64,000 bases of DNA from Gorsachius magnificus (taxonomy: Eukaryota > Chordata > Aves > Pelecaniformes > Ardeidae): NCBI GenBank assembly GCA_034008185.1, contig CM067081.1:153728258-153792257 (forward strand), in the 5' to 3' direction. Positions 28,253-41,299 of the stretch are shown piece after piece. A program made the translations under genes and the position numbers. Position 1 is the stretch's first letter, and each line of letters begins with the position of its first letter. Under the pieces are notes generated by a model. The model was not told the DNA's origin. It did not search any database and saw nothing but the letters and a program-made list of their open reading frames with translations.

Positions 28253-29375
28253 TGAGTTATCTTTTGAAGGAACTCCTATTCCTTCCTTCTCAGCTAGGAA
28301 AGACCCCCAATTTTTGCAATGGAGACCCTTTCAAATGGGAAGGAAAGGGTTATCTGTGGGCACCCAGGAGGAAGAAATCACAACACTCAGGTGCGAGAAC
28401 CACCCCGCAGTGGAGCAAGGACCCTGTTTTCCAGAAGCTAATTCAAACACTCATTTCCATAGCCCAGAAAAATGGCGTAACCGATGACTACAAGCAAAAT
28501 GACTGGCATTTCTGAATGCATGCTGCACCATCCCTCCATCCTTCCCAAAGCCCCTCTTCTCTCCCCATCTCAGCTCTCACGCCATTTTCGACAGCACTCT
28601 GCATGCACAGTACCCAATGCCATGAGTAAACAAGATCCAGCACAGTCAGTGGACTGTGTGGAATACCGTGCATCTAAAAACATCAGCAGATACAGCATCA
28701 CATGTGGTAACTGTCCTTCTTCATGTATTATTAGAGGAAGGCGATACAGAAAGCTTGAAACACATTCAGTGCTTGCAGTCAAACAAGGCTGGCCATTATG
28801 TCACCAAAAAGCTTAAAATTCAACAGTTCCTGCAAAAGCCCACTTACCAGCTATCCAAGGAGCCTGGCACAGACAATTTACACCTGTTCTGTTTCCTGCT
28901 GCTTTTGCAAAAGAAATCCATGCATCCCACACTCATAACTCCCAGGAAAAGTCAGAAAAATCTGAAAGTCCAGCACCTCAGAGAGCCAGGCTAAGTAGGA
29001 AAACAGAGGTGTTCAATTTGTGAGGAAATCTTCTCCAGTTTCAATTCATAAGCCCCTTCCCCTGCCTCCCACCACAGTATGTCAAACTGAATCAGGGAAA
29101 TCTAAAGCAGGAGGAAGAAAAGAAGAAGTATCAAAGGCCAATTCTTGTAAGAGAAATGGCGCTTGTGAGCAGGTCGGTACAGGTCTGCCGAAATGATGTA
29201 TGGCTACGTGGGGAGCGTATATGTGTACACACATGCACACAGACGTCAGACCCTTCCTTGGAAGTGGATTAGGTGGCAGATGGTGTCAGAACCTGAGCTG
29301 CTGTCAAGAGCAGAGTTCATGCTGTCTGGCTCCACTGCTCTTAGAGGAAAAAAAAGCAGCAAAGACAAGCCATCC

Positions 29376-29407
29376 AAAAAGAAAAAAAAAAAAAAAGAAA
29401 AAAAAAA
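29376..29407. repeat. A-rich run
   Basis: About 30 bases of A interrupted only by G. It encodes the polylysine tail of overlapping open frames, which are therefore not believed. Confidence 0.85.
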
Positions 29408-29695
29408 GCTGATAAATGGCTGACAATCAGCTTTGTCATTGGCAGCGAGTGGAACGACACCCCTTCGCTTGCTCCCTTCTCCCCCCAGAGTCCTTACAGG
29501 CAAAATCCTCTCTGAAACGGAGACAAAAGAGGAAACAAACGTAGACGTGCAATCTCCAGGCACGAGAAATACCAGAGGCTCAGTTTTTCACAGGGAAATT
29601 AGAACCTGCTATTACCAACCCAAATACCAGAACCTGGGACAGAGAGGGGGGAGGAGAACACCCAGCTTAAGGTCTATTAAAAGCAAAAGGAAGAC

Positions 29696-29713
29696 AAAAA
29701 AAAAAAAAAAAAA
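29696..29713. repeat. Poly-A run (18)
   Basis: Eighteen consecutive A. No LINE or SINE body was recognised upstream. Confidence 0.9.
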
Positions 29714-31213
29714 GATAAGAAAAACCCACTACCTTTGATTGCCAACACAATGAAAACAAATGAGGGAAATAACATTTGGGAGGGATGTACCAGCTGAATG
29801 CAGTCACAATGACTTTGTGCAGGCACTCCCGTTATTAATAATTATTACAGATAATAAGGGTTTTCAGGCTGAGCAAGAGGATCTTTTTCAGTTCCTAAAA
29901 CCTCATCTCTCCCTGTCCTGTCACCCACCTCCTCTTTTTCACTCTCTTCTGAGCACCTGCTTTACATAGCTTTCCTTGTATTATCATTAGCTTCATGGAT
30001 AATTGATAGCTGAGCTCGTCCAGCTGATGCTAAGAAAAGAATGACAAGGTGGTTAGACACACACCTACTATAAATAGACACACAACATGGCCAGCATTTG
30101 CCAACATCTGATGACGCCTTCCCTCCTGGGTCCTAAAGTTAGCTAGTTTCTGAAAGTCAGGGAAGCAAAAGGAGAGCAAGGTAAAATGCTTTCAATTCAT
30201 TTTACAGAGATTGAAAGGATAAAAATAAAGAGTGGGGCTTTATATTTTTATGACATGCTAAAAATATCCACTTTATGAAACCTTCAGCATAGTTTGCAAA
30301 GCACAGTTTAAAAGCTTTTATTTTTTTTTTTTTAGCAGCAACTGTGAAGCTCAAAATATTTAGCTGGTGTCCAGGTCTTTGCCAGTAGGGCTAATAAGGG
30401 TCACGAGAAGATCTCCTGGCTGAGCACAGCGTGTGGGAACCAGAGAGAGAATAAAGCAAAACTCACAATTGCGCTAAGCCCCAAGGTATCTCTGCAAAGC
30501 GTAAGTGCTCATGCTCGGGATCTCAGAGGGAGAAAGCTGTCAGTCGGCGAGCATAGGGGAATCGCAGCCACCTTGGCGTGGCTGGCGGGGGGCATGGGCT
30601 GCCTCAGGCACTGAGTCAGCAGCAAAACCTCCAGCCTCATCATCGGTTGGTTCCGGACACTTCTGGGGCAACCTCCTGACCCATCCTTGATCAGATATGC
30701 CAGAGGTAGGCTTCCAGCTGGAAAATCCTTAGTCTTGCTTGGCTGATACACTGGAGGCTGGGGGGGGATATGATATTCTGTCATGCAGTTGCCTTTTGCC
30801 TACACCTTCTTGCTGATGACCCTCCCTACCACCACCCCGCCTTCCAGTCCTGCAGAATAGAAGTTATCTTTGCCACATTCACCCAGACTCTCCCACCGCA
30901 CAGCTCACCTCACCTCTCGGCTCAGTCTGCAGAGCATACAGCGAACAACCTGCCTTTCAGGAGCCAGGTGGTATTTTCTGCCTTTGATCAGGGGAGAAGT
31001 GCTGTTAGAAAGGATCCCTGGAGCATTTCTACCTCTGGTAGTGGAAGTCGAGTACAAGCACACGCCACTTTCAGTGCATTTTGTCTTCCTTTTACAAAAA
31101 GCTACCCCAACACAGTGTAGGCTCCAAAATTACTTGCTCCTGGATTAGGGCAACTATTATCTCTTTTTGTCTTAGTCATTGTGTCCAGCTGCATTTTGCA
31201 GATCGTATTGATT

Positions 31214-31231
31214 CCCCCCCCCCCCCGCCCC
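31214..31231. repeat. Poly-C run
   Basis: Thirteen C, one G, then four C. Such runs are prone to length variation and to sequencing error. Confidence 0.9.
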
Positions 31232-33645
31232 AATGTAAAAGGCTTATTTCTGGAAATTCTTAGTGCCTTCCCTCCACAAACACTAACATAGGCTATTTCT
31301 ATTTGCCAGGCTTCATCAATACAGATAAGGCAAGCAGCGGTTTAAAACGCATCCTGCCTAAGGAAAGCAGCTGCAGTTAAGTATTTGCCCCAGCACGTGC
31401 TGAGGTATCAGTGCTGGGTTTGTCCTGGCAGTAGCTACCTCCCCTTTTCAGAGCTGAAGAACTCGCACGTGCGCTCAGGTCTTTCTCTTTTTCTTTCTTG
31501 GTGCTAATCTCAGTCAGAAAGCCATTTTAGAATGCAGGAGTACAGCTATGTGAAAATAACAGTTTGTCCTAATTCTCCATCAAACATCGAGGTGGGGAAA
31601 AATCTGGCACTTCTAATAGGAGAAACCATTTGTTTCTCAGTTCACCACAATGCATCTGTCATTACACACAGGCAGTGCCCAGTCACGACAAGAGCAGCAT
31701 CTCAGGCCACAGGGAAGGGGAAGAAGAGGAGAACCTAAGCCAAGCCTCCATGCAGCTCTGTGACAGGCAGCAGGCGCACAGCAGGAACGGTGGTACAAAG
31801 CCATGCAAGTTGGAGGAGTCGGAGGAGGGCTTTTTCTTAAAAAAGCTCTGGAGATCTGCATAAGGTGGAGTTTTCATCTTGAGAAACTTGTAGCTCGAAG
31901 CTACCAAGAAAAGCTGCGTCAGGAGCAGAAGGAAAAAAAACCCTCCCTTTTGTAAAATTGCTTACCTAGCCAGTGCTGGAGGGCAAGCACACTACAGGGG
32001 AAACAAAGAAGAAAAGCAGTCAAACAGTTTTCCTCTCACCGGCCAAAAAATACACACCAAAATGGAAGCTTTAAATATTTAATGTCCGAAACAAACAAGA
32101 GAATTTCCCAAAGCAAGACTGCCAGTTCCACACAAACCAGCGGCACGCACAATTAAGACAGAGGTTTTACGCACAGCTGCACTAATACCAGTTGGGGACA
32201 GGTAAAACCCACTTAGAGATGAAAAGATGCAGGTTGGCTTTACAGTCGCAGAGAGCCAGGGATCGGGCGGAGAACGACCGACCTTCCCCGTCTGTGTTAG
32301 GCTTGCACGAAGTGGTTAACGCCACCAGGAGAGTGGGAGGCAGTTTAGCAGGGATCAGTGCGAGGAGTCTCAATAGATTATGCTAGTATCTTGAGATTCT
32401 GTAAGAGAACAAATTAACCTTCTTTATAACTCTTGGCTTACTTTAATAGATTTAATGGATGTCATAGGCTGGAAATACCATCTTACATTCCTTTAATTTC
32501 CGTACTGATTGTCCTCCTTACAATGCAAATACACGATTTGAGACTTTGGAAGGGGGGAGCGTTGGTGCTGTTAACCGCACGGCCAAACCCTCAGCTACTT
32601 GGCTGGCGTCTTGCTCATACACTCATGACTGCAGCAGTCACCACCCTGAGATCAGGAGCACCTTTCCCGCAAGCTCAGACCGGCAGAAGCCATTGGGATT
32701 TTTCCACCTTTCCTTAGAGCAGATGGCATTGTGAATTTCCCCAGGATCATCTGGGTATTTTCACCTCCAGATTCCCACTCCTGCAGGATCCCAGGAGGCT
32801 GGCAATGTTTAACATCTCTCTTGATGGCTCCTTGTGGCACAGAAGAGTTTTTCAAACATCGTGCTAAAGGGCTTAATCTTGCTACAGGGATATAAAAGTT
32901 CCTTAACATTTGTGATAGAAGAAAATTCAGAATTTTTTTCTCCCTACAAACCCAAACTGTGCAACAGTTATATGGTTGCCTGCAATCACAGGAACGGGAC
33001 CCAGTGGCCAGCACAGTCCCATCCAAGCCTTTATTCCCCCCATTTTTTTTGGTTTTAAATTCCCATTGTTTTTCCCCCCATCCTTTCAAAAATTTGAAAG
33101 AGGGTTTTTGACAGGCACACGAGTCTGTACACCTCACACAAGCAGAAAGGCATTTTTTCTATAGATTAGCCAAAGGTGCGATTCAGTGATTCCCAGTCAT
33201 GTTCACTCCACCACTGAAATTCTGCATTTCACATGCGGCTCTAATATAACACCTGATTTTACTTCAAATAGGGCTGAACACCCAGAAGTTACTACTAATG
33301 CAGAATCCCAGTGCAGAGTACACAGAGGAAAGAGGAGTGGAAGGTTTCCAGGTGAAGGGAAAAAGTCATCTCCCAGTGAAAGGGTAAGTCAGAGGAGCAA
33401 TGCACTGAAACTTGCTCCCAATGGTGACAACTGCAGAAGGGAATCTTCTGACTGGAGATCAGCAGGGACAAGGTGAGAGATCAGGTAGGCTGAAACTAAG
33501 CCTGGGAAAGGGAAGCCTCGCTTAGGAACACAGTCCTGCCAGAATTAGACTCCACACAAACAGTTCAGTCTGCCAGAATCCGTCAGGCTGAAGACCCCCA
33601 AGGCCTCGCCCCATCCACCACTTACTCTGTTGTCTCAGTCTTTGG

Positions 33646-33663
33646 CTATAAATGCTATAAATG
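33646..33663. repeat. Two tandem CTATAAATG units
   Basis: The 9-bp unit is exactly repeated at 33646-33654 and 33655-33663. Each unit is close to the MEF2/TATA-like pattern CTAWWWWTAG but does not fully match it. No transcript start can be shown. Confidence 0.7.
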
Positions 33664-34669
33664 GGAAGTTTATAAAAGGTCTGATAGGCAGAGGGGTTGA
33701 AGGGCTGTAACCCCTCTAGGAGAATTTCTTCACGGTGCTTACAAACCAGAGCAAGTGCTTGGCACTTCCTTCTCTGTAACAGAGTTTAGCCACAACCGAG
33801 TGCCTAGGGTAGATATCACAGCTTTCCTTAACATGCTGTTTTGCAGGCAGATCAGAAAAAGGCAGAAATAATATGCTGCAGGCTATACTCATTAATTCAT
33901 TCAGAGCACAAGATGCAGTGAGGTCTGGCGTAAGTGGTGGCATTTCTAGGCACATCGCTGTGGCTGCAAGAACTCTTACGGATTTGCAGGAGAATCTCAT
34001 ACTCCCTCCTGGTTTTTGCCATTACTGATTGGGCAGCTCTGGCTCCCAGGCATTTCCCTGTAGCTCTGTCTGCCACAACTTGTCATGACTGCTGTGGGGA
34101 AGCCAAGACAAGCAAAAGAGAATGACAACAGGGTCCCCTCCAAAATAGTTTGGGCATTGGTCACAGAATAAGTTTTGAGCATTACAGGGTCATGTACTGT
34201 ACGGTTCAGGACAGGCACTCAAGATGCACAGACCATTTCTGCTTCTTGAAGACAGCATTAGCTCCTACCACTAAATTCAAGTCTTTAAAGTCAGGCCTTG
34301 GTACAAATTACTCAAAACCATGTATGCCACCCAGTCCTATGTATGCTAAGGGTATTCTCTGAACAGCAGGAAGGCACTAGAGATTGGAATTAAAGCGTGC
34401 CCTGACCCTAAATTTATGTGGCAAATGTACAGGCAGAGGCAGCGTGGAGAGCATTTTTCTTAGCTTGTTAAGACAGGCATACCCTGTAGAGCTGTGGAGA
34501 TTTCATTTCCTTCAGGAAAGGCATTTGTGCCCTGGCTGCCTACTTCCATGGAGATGGGGCTTTTTACAGGTTCAGGGGGAATACAGAGATAAGCTGATAC
34601 AGCAGCTCACAGGAACATGTTTATCTGAGGAGCTCCTGGTGGCATTGCGTCTGCAAAGAAACACACTGT

Positions 34670-35320
34670 CATCCTTGGCTTTTGTTTCTTTTTTTCCCTT
34701 TCTCCTTTTATTTCCTCACATCGTTTTTTTCTTGTATTGCTCTACTCTCTTTTTCTGAGGTGTCTTTGATGTCCACAGCTCTCTCCAATTAACCTTGGCT
34801 CCTCTCCCCTGCCTTTAAAACGAATGCTATGTCTCTCTAAAAACCCTTGCTTTCCCTAGGTAATAGGACATTTTCTCCTCCTTTCCCTGCTCCCACCTTT
34901 TGGTATCCTCCCCCAACATCACTCCAATTCAGTATTCTCATTACACTTATTTTCTTTGCCTGCCTGCCTTCTGCCACCTTCTCCATTAAACCTCCTCCCT
35001 CCCATTGCCTTACAAATCTTTCCCTTCTTACCCAGTTCATTTTCTCCACTAACTATTCCTCCCTTCCCCTTTTATCCCGTTTGGTTCCTACTCCGCCATT
35101 TCATTCCTACCCACACAGCATGCATTGTGCCTTTCTCCCCCCGCCCAGTTTCAGACCTCCTCATTATATTTCATTTTCCTGAATTCTACTCAGGTTTTTG
35201 TATCAGCCTTCTCTAGGCTCAGATGCTCCCTTCATCATGTTACTGCATATTTCCTATCTCCTACCCTTTTCCCTTCCCCGTTTATTCCCCATCCACCCTC
35301 TCCATTTTTAATTACAGTAG
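34670..35320 (+). repeat. Long pyrimidine-rich tract
   Basis: For about 650 bases the plus strand is strongly biased to C and T, with many CTCC, TTCC, TTTT and CCCTTT blocks. The bias explains the overlapping S/P/F/L-rich open frames at 34847-35325. It is not one regular microsatellite. It ends in a polypyrimidine run followed by ATTACAG at 35311-35317, which resembles a 3' splice acceptor, but no exon is evident downstream. Confidence 0.75.
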
Positions 35321-35884
35321 GTTAGGTCCTCTTATTACAGCTATGACCTATCAAAATTTTGGACATAACTTTTTCTGATCAGGAATAAAGCCCCTGCATC
35401 CCCCCATGCTATTTACATGTCTATAAGTTCCACACATGCCTCAGTCCTGCTACAAGAAGTCTTCTCCTGTCACTCATCCTCCATGTGCTTTCCTAACCTG
35501 GGATGAACCATACAGTTTAACCTTGGATAGCCAGCGCTCATGAAACCGGGCGCACATATTACACAACTCAAACACAACAGGTCTTTCTGGCAGGACAAGC
35601 TCACAACTCACTATTTACTCCACGAATACCAAAATCAGCCCAATTTCACTAGCAGATTGATTGACAGAGTGTCTCTCACACCCTCGCCAGCACGAGCTGG
35701 TGCATGTGTGCACGCACCCCAGGAGGAACAGGGAAGGCTGCCCTGTGTCCATGGCCCAGCAGTAACGTTAGCTCTAATGGAAGCTACGTCAACCACCAGA
35801 TGCCAAAGGACAAATACAATTCTTTCTCAGCGTGAGGTGTGGTTTTTTCCAGTAGGCAGAAGGGCATGATTATAGGGAGCTATT

Positions 35885-35906
35885 AAAAAAAAAAAATAAA
35901 AAAAAA
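35885..35906. repeat. A-rich run interrupted by T
   Basis: Twelve A, one T, then nine A. Simple repeat. Confidence 0.9.
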
Positions 35907-38258
35907 TCAAGAAAGTGAGATCAACAAACAAAATCCAATTAAGGAAATCACTCACTCAACCTCCCAGGGCTCGGGTTGATCAGGGAGCCATTCAGTAGGA
36001 CCTCCAATACAGAGCCGCGAGGCTGTACAAAGATGGTTATTTTCCATGCTGTGCTGATCTAAACAAAAGCTATACTTAACCTCCTTCAACCTCCTCTCAC
36101 TCCCAGAATCAAGTGACTACATGCTTTGGCATTTTAACTCCAAATGGAAAACCCACAATACTGGGTGAGAGATGTTGTTCTCAGCAGGAGGGCTGGCGTC
36201 GAGCAGAGAACAAACACAAGCACCAAGCACCCAAGCTCTTAGAGCTACTGCAGCACTGTAGCAAAAAAAAAAAACCCTAGCCAAACAAAATTGATGTTTT
36301 AAGCTTTCTGCTGAAAAAGCAAGCTTGTACATATGCTTAACCCCTCTGATTTTGAGATGGGATGGTCTGAAGGCCAGAGAAGAAAGCTGCACTCCAGGCT
36401 TCGTCAGACCTGGGAGAAGGAGCTGTGGCTCCTAGGGCCTCCCAGAGTAGGGATGCCAACTAGACACCATATCCATGAGCCTTAACTAATGGCCCTTCTG
36501 CACTTGCCGCTCAGCTTCTGATGTCCTTCCATCACCCCTCACCATCCGCCACCTCCCACTCCTCTCCTTCAAACCACACAGAGAGGGAACAAAACTCAGG
36601 GCCGTTTGTAAAATACTCTGCCTTGTGACTTGAAGGCCTCGCTAAACTGACATGAATTCATCCTCTGCCTTTGGTGCTGGTTACACAGAAACGTCGTTCT
36701 TCAGCAAAGGAGCTGATGCTGCTGCTACAGCTGGGAGGAGGTCTTTTTAATCCAAAATGCTGGGGCCTTGTGCTAAATCATTTCATCATCCCCCCTCCTC
36801 CCCAAATCCTTGAGGTGCTTCTGCTGGTAGCCAGTTGCCATAGGAACCCTAATCTTTATCTGTTTTTCTTGTTAAATAAACTGGCATCAGTACTCTTCCT
36901 TTATGGGCTGTTCAGTCCCTCTCCTCCCTTTAACTCTGCCTCCCTCAAAAAGGAGATAAAGAGAGAGGAGAATGTTTGACAACCTCCTTTCCTCCCCTCT
37001 CTCCTTCTCCACAGCTCTTATAAGCTTTTCAAGTCCAAAACCCAGCATTTGGCAGAAGCAGCCACCATGATTCAGAGGGGTGCGTTAAGGCCTGTGAGTT
37101 CTCTGGATTCGAGCTGATAGGAGAGGAAGCAGAGCCAAGGCAGAGAGCAACAGGTAGGATAACACAGCTTGAGAACCAAACACCACAATAACAGAGCCAC
37201 CTAATCCCAATTATTTTGGATGAAAGCTTTCCCACACTTCCCATGACACCTCCCACCTCCTGCAGTCCCCAACATCAGCCTTGTCCTACCCCACTACACT
37301 TAAGCAGTGCAATTTTAACATTTTAACACCATTAGTGAGGGGACAGTCCTGAAAAGATGTTTCAGAACTGTAAGCTGAAAATGGAAAGCAAAGCAAGCTA
37401 AACATACAAGAAAAACCAAAAAGACAAGGTGTTTGCAGTGGCCTAGAGCTTTTTAACATGAAGCAGTTTTTTTTTTTCCCCTTCTATGGACCAGAGATCT
37501 AGGCCAGAATTATGTAGGTCGCAAGCAAACCTTGTTTCAGCTGATCTTAAGCCAATTCTTAGAAGGTGACAACTCCTACTCACAGACACCTTTTTTCCCC
37601 ACCTCTCATGCATTTGCTTGAGAGAGACACAACGACCTGCAATGGCAAGGGAAGCTGGGTGAAGGAATAAAGCCGTCTGGCTTTGCGTGCACGTGCAATA
37701 GTCTAACCATGCTTTCCATCTCAGCAGGCATATACATATGCTAAATGCAGAGGTTCTGAAGCTGTTCTTCCCCTCATAATGCTTTCTAGTGCCACAGATA
37801 TCACCTAGAGGAAGAATGATCCTATCCCGTTCATTCTCATGGAAGAAAAGACCTAGAAAATTAATAATGTTGAGATGGGAAAGAACAGGCAAGAAAGGGA
37901 ACCTCAAGAGGCTGAATTCACACTGCATGCAACACTGAAGCAGGCTAGCAAACCAGGGTCCTATCTACCTGAAACCAAAATAACTAGGTAATCCTTCGTT
38001 CACACCACAACAAAAAACCCCCCTTGCACCATAGTAGAGGCATCAGTTTCAGGATCATTTGGGATGCCTATGGATCTTCACCAGCTGTTCACTGGCATAT
38101 GAATCACAGTCCTCATGGAAGACTTTGCAACGCTCAGCCTGCCTCCAGAGGATAAGGGCACAACTCTGGAAGCAGCTGGACTGCTGATTTTGAGCTAAAA
38201 CGAGACTTGGGCTGGCCCACATTTAGCTGAAAGATCCAGCAGCTCTGGCAAGTCAGCA

Positions 38259-38282
38259 CCAGAGAAGCAGCCAGAGAAGCAG
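38259..38282. repeat. Tandem 12-bp duplication
   Basis: The unit CCAGAGAAGCAG occurs twice with no mismatch (38259-38270 and 38271-38282). Short slippage duplication. Confidence 0.9.
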
Positions 38283-39805
38283 CTGCTGTTACAGCGTGGT
38301 TTACAAGTGCTTGCCCTATCATCGCACTTTGCACATAGGTCCCCTGCTTATCCAGCATGCAAAAATGCTGGTACATCTCTATTTAGTAGGTCTGCAGCTA
38401 GGCTTCCCCCTGCTCTTTTCTAAAAGTACCTTCTTAAATTAGCAGCCTTTTAATTAAAGTTCAGAGTTCGGGCATAATTCAGGTGAAGACTCAAATATCC
38501 AACTCCACTAATGCAAACTTTACCCACACTAGTCCATATTCTGCCAAACTGTAATCTCTTAGGATCTGGACACTCTTGACATTCCTGCTACTTCGCACTC
38601 CTGGGAGGGTTTGAAACAGCACTCAAGCAGCCCTCTCTGGGGATATTATGCATGTGTAGTCCAGCCCACAAATAGCAAGAAGAGACAAGTGAATAAAATA
38701 ACATTAAGTAAAAGTTCGCTATGGTCCATTCATATTCTGGATGAAGATGTTGCAAATTCCTACTTTAAATGAATCTGTACACTGTCAGAAGTCTCTTTTC
38801 CTTGATAAACATGGTTCTTGATCTTCAGGAAAGCAATTTTTAAATTCAACCTAAGTTTCCTCTTCCCCTCTACTTTGCTTTTTCCATTTCTCTGTGAGGG
38901 CTGCTTTTTTGAAGAGGTGCACACAGGAATCCCAAGTGGCTTTGCTAGCCCCTTTTTATCATGTATATTCCAGGCTGACAGAGCATACAAATCAGCAGTA
39001 AAACATTGTGGGGGTTATTTCTTCTGCTTCAATCCCCATGAGCCTCCCGCCTCCAGTTTTGCTCAGAGATTCATAGCTGAACAACCTTAAAAAGAAACTC
39101 AGTTAAAACAATAGAGCTTCTTCAGGGTTTGTATATGAACTAGAAAGAGGTGGCCAAGGACTGAAGGGAAAATTGTGCAAGATTTATCCAGTAAGCATTA
39201 ATCATTTGCTGTTTATTTGAAATTAGACTTCCAGTCACTCAGGCTTGCACGCTCCATTTTCACAAACTTTGTGAGGCAGGCACCGTAATGCAGTAAGAGG
39301 GTATTGCAAAGAGCCTGAGGGCTTCTTCGCGAGAGCTTGACACAGCAGCTTTCATTGATTTCTCCTCCCAGCTCAGCCCGTACAAAATTTTCACAGGGTC
39401 CTCCTCGGTTTACGAATCCCTGCTGCGCTAAGGCTTCTCTGCCACCACCTCCACTCCCTCAGTGACTCAGACTTATTAAGATAACTTCTCTTTTTCTAGT
39501 TCCTCACCTCCAACACACTCAATGCATTAAGCCACACACTCCTGCACATATGTAAAATCCTCCCCCAACCACCCTCTCTCATCCAACTTACCTCCCACAG
39601 TTCTTGCACTTCCCCATCCTGGGATGACAGGGCCAGTCAAAACCCACCCGAATGAGCTCAACCTTTACTCGCACTCCTGGCTTCTCTCAGGCATCTTGTT
39701 GTGAGCTGGTGCTTGTTGATACCAGGGCAAACAGGTCTGGGGTAGGCGTATAGATCTTTTCTTTCCCCAGCACAGCTTTTGGCAAAGTCAAGGCTTGTAA
39801 CATGC

Positions 39806-40156
39806 AGAATCACAGGATCACAGAATCGCAAGGGTTGGAAGGGACCTCGGGAGATCATCTAGTCCAACCCCCCCGCTAAAGCAGGTTCACCTAGAGCAGG
39901 TCTCACGGAACATCGTCCAGGCAGGCTTTGAATATCTCCAAAGAAGGAGACTCCACAACCACCCTGGGCAGCCTGTTCCAGTGCTCTGTCACCCTCAAAG
40001 TAAAGAAGTTCTTCCACATATTCAACTGAAACCTCTTATGTTTCAGTTTGTGCCTGTTGCCCCTTGTCCTGTCACTGAACACCTCTGAGAAGAGTCTGTT
40101 TCCATCCTTATGATGTCCACCTTTGAGATATTTGTATGTGTTGATGAGATCCCCTG
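39806..40156 (-). mobile_element. CR1 LINE 3' fragment, longest copy
   Basis: The element is on the minus strand with its 3' end at the low coordinate. Read on the plus strand, it begins with ATCACAGGATCACAGAAT-type repeats, then AGGGTTGGAAGGGACC and a GTCCAACCCC block. It continues through segments typical of the reverse-complemented avian CR1 3' region: TTTGAATATCTCC, GGAGACTCCACAACC, CTGGGCAGCCTGTTCCAGTG, GCCCCTTGTCCTGTCACTG and GATGAGATCCCCT. About 350 bases remain. The 5' side, including any reverse transcriptase, is missing, as is usual for CR1. Confidence 0.97.
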
Positions 40157-41299
40157 TCCAGGCACGCGGTGGGGAGAAGCCACAGCACTGCAGCTAGGTG
40201 TATGTGCTACACAGGAGGTCAGGGTCTGACCTGTAGGCTGGGTGCAAACCCCAGTCATGGTGTGCCATGGGACTGATTTTGGAACCTACTGGCTCCTTAT
40301 CAGGGCAAAGCTTTGTCCCATGTGAGAAGAGGGATTTGTATATCACTGTTTACCCCTGCTTTAAGAGGTTTCAGGCAACAAAAACTTCTCATCAGGCTTT
40401 AGGACCAGCAGGTACCCTGATTTCCCACCAGACTATGGATGCTGTATAGGCAGTGGTGCTTGGGTGGTCACCATAGCTAACAGGAGGCTGAGGGAAGACA
40501 AGAAAAGAGTCCTTCCCTGGATCCCATTGCCTGTGCTGGCAATAGAAGTACCATGAGCTGCAAAGAAACATTAGCACTGAAGGGGAAAATGGGCTTTTGC
40601 CAAAGCCAGGGATTTGCTCAGATTAACATCTCTGCTGCTGTACAGGGCTCTGCAGAGATGCTTGTGCTTGCCGTTGTTCCTGCTTTTCCATGACCAGCAA
40701 CAGGTGGAGAGGAGTGGGATGTGCGTGAGGAAGGAGGACAGGGCGGGAGCGGAGAACACGTTCCTGACATTCAGGGATATGTGTAGGGAGAGCTGCCTGT
40801 CTGGATCAGAAAGGGCCTTGGGACTGGGGAGGCAGAGGTCTTGCTGAGCCCTGGGTCACCTAGGAAGGAATGGGAACAGACTTCTAATTCTGGCAGCATC
40901 GGGTGGGAGTAGGGAAAACAGCCGAGGAGAAGGCTGAAGCAGAAGGAGTGCACAGATCAGATTTAAAGAGGGAATCTGCATCCTTTGTACCAAATGTAGT
41001 TGCTCTTAAAACCATCTTCTGTCACACTTTTGTACTGATTAAGAGACAGTGTTCACTTCTGAAGCATACTTCTGTGCATCTTCATTTCATAACCACCAGC
41101 AAACTGCTGAAAACACCTGGAGTAAAGCAAAGAGCTTCACTTTGTGTGCAAACGGTTTTGCCGTTTCCCTGAACCGTACAGGTGTACCTGACACACACCA
41201 CTGCTCCTCCAACATGAGGGTCTTTCTCACGCAAAGACTTCCCAGTTACTAACCAATTTGTGATGTGCATAATCAAGCCACCCTGCCAGGGACCTAGGA
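40157..41299. other. Non-coding sequence upstream of the CR1 break
   Basis: CR1 similarity stops near 40156, where the expected continuation is absent. The next 1.1 kb holds only short open frames (up to about 90 codons) with no recognised feature. Confidence 0.6.

Larger units (their letters stand above)
28253..34669. other. Non-coding sequence with A-rich runs
   Basis: No supported gene. Open frames up to 161 codons (32652-33137, minus) overlap others on both strands. Homopolymer features lie at 29376-29407, 29696-29713 and 31214-31231. A 9-bp unit CTATAAATG is tandemly duplicated at 33646-33663. Confidence 0.6.
35321..39805. other. Non-coding unique sequence
   Basis: No supported gene. 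The longest frame is 161 codons on the minus strand (37443-37928), with no recognised motif. An interrupted A-run lies at 35885-35906. A strong polypyrimidine stretch ending in CACAG lies at 36982-37014. A 12-bp unit is duplicated at 38259-38282. Confidence 0.6.

Noticed and set aside
34847..35325. Ser/Pro/Phe-rich frames
   Set aside because: Direct translation of the pyrimidine-rich tract.
37443..37928. 161-codon minus-strand frame
   Set aside because: No domain or family resemblance. Frame length is within what 64 kb of random sequence on six frames gives.
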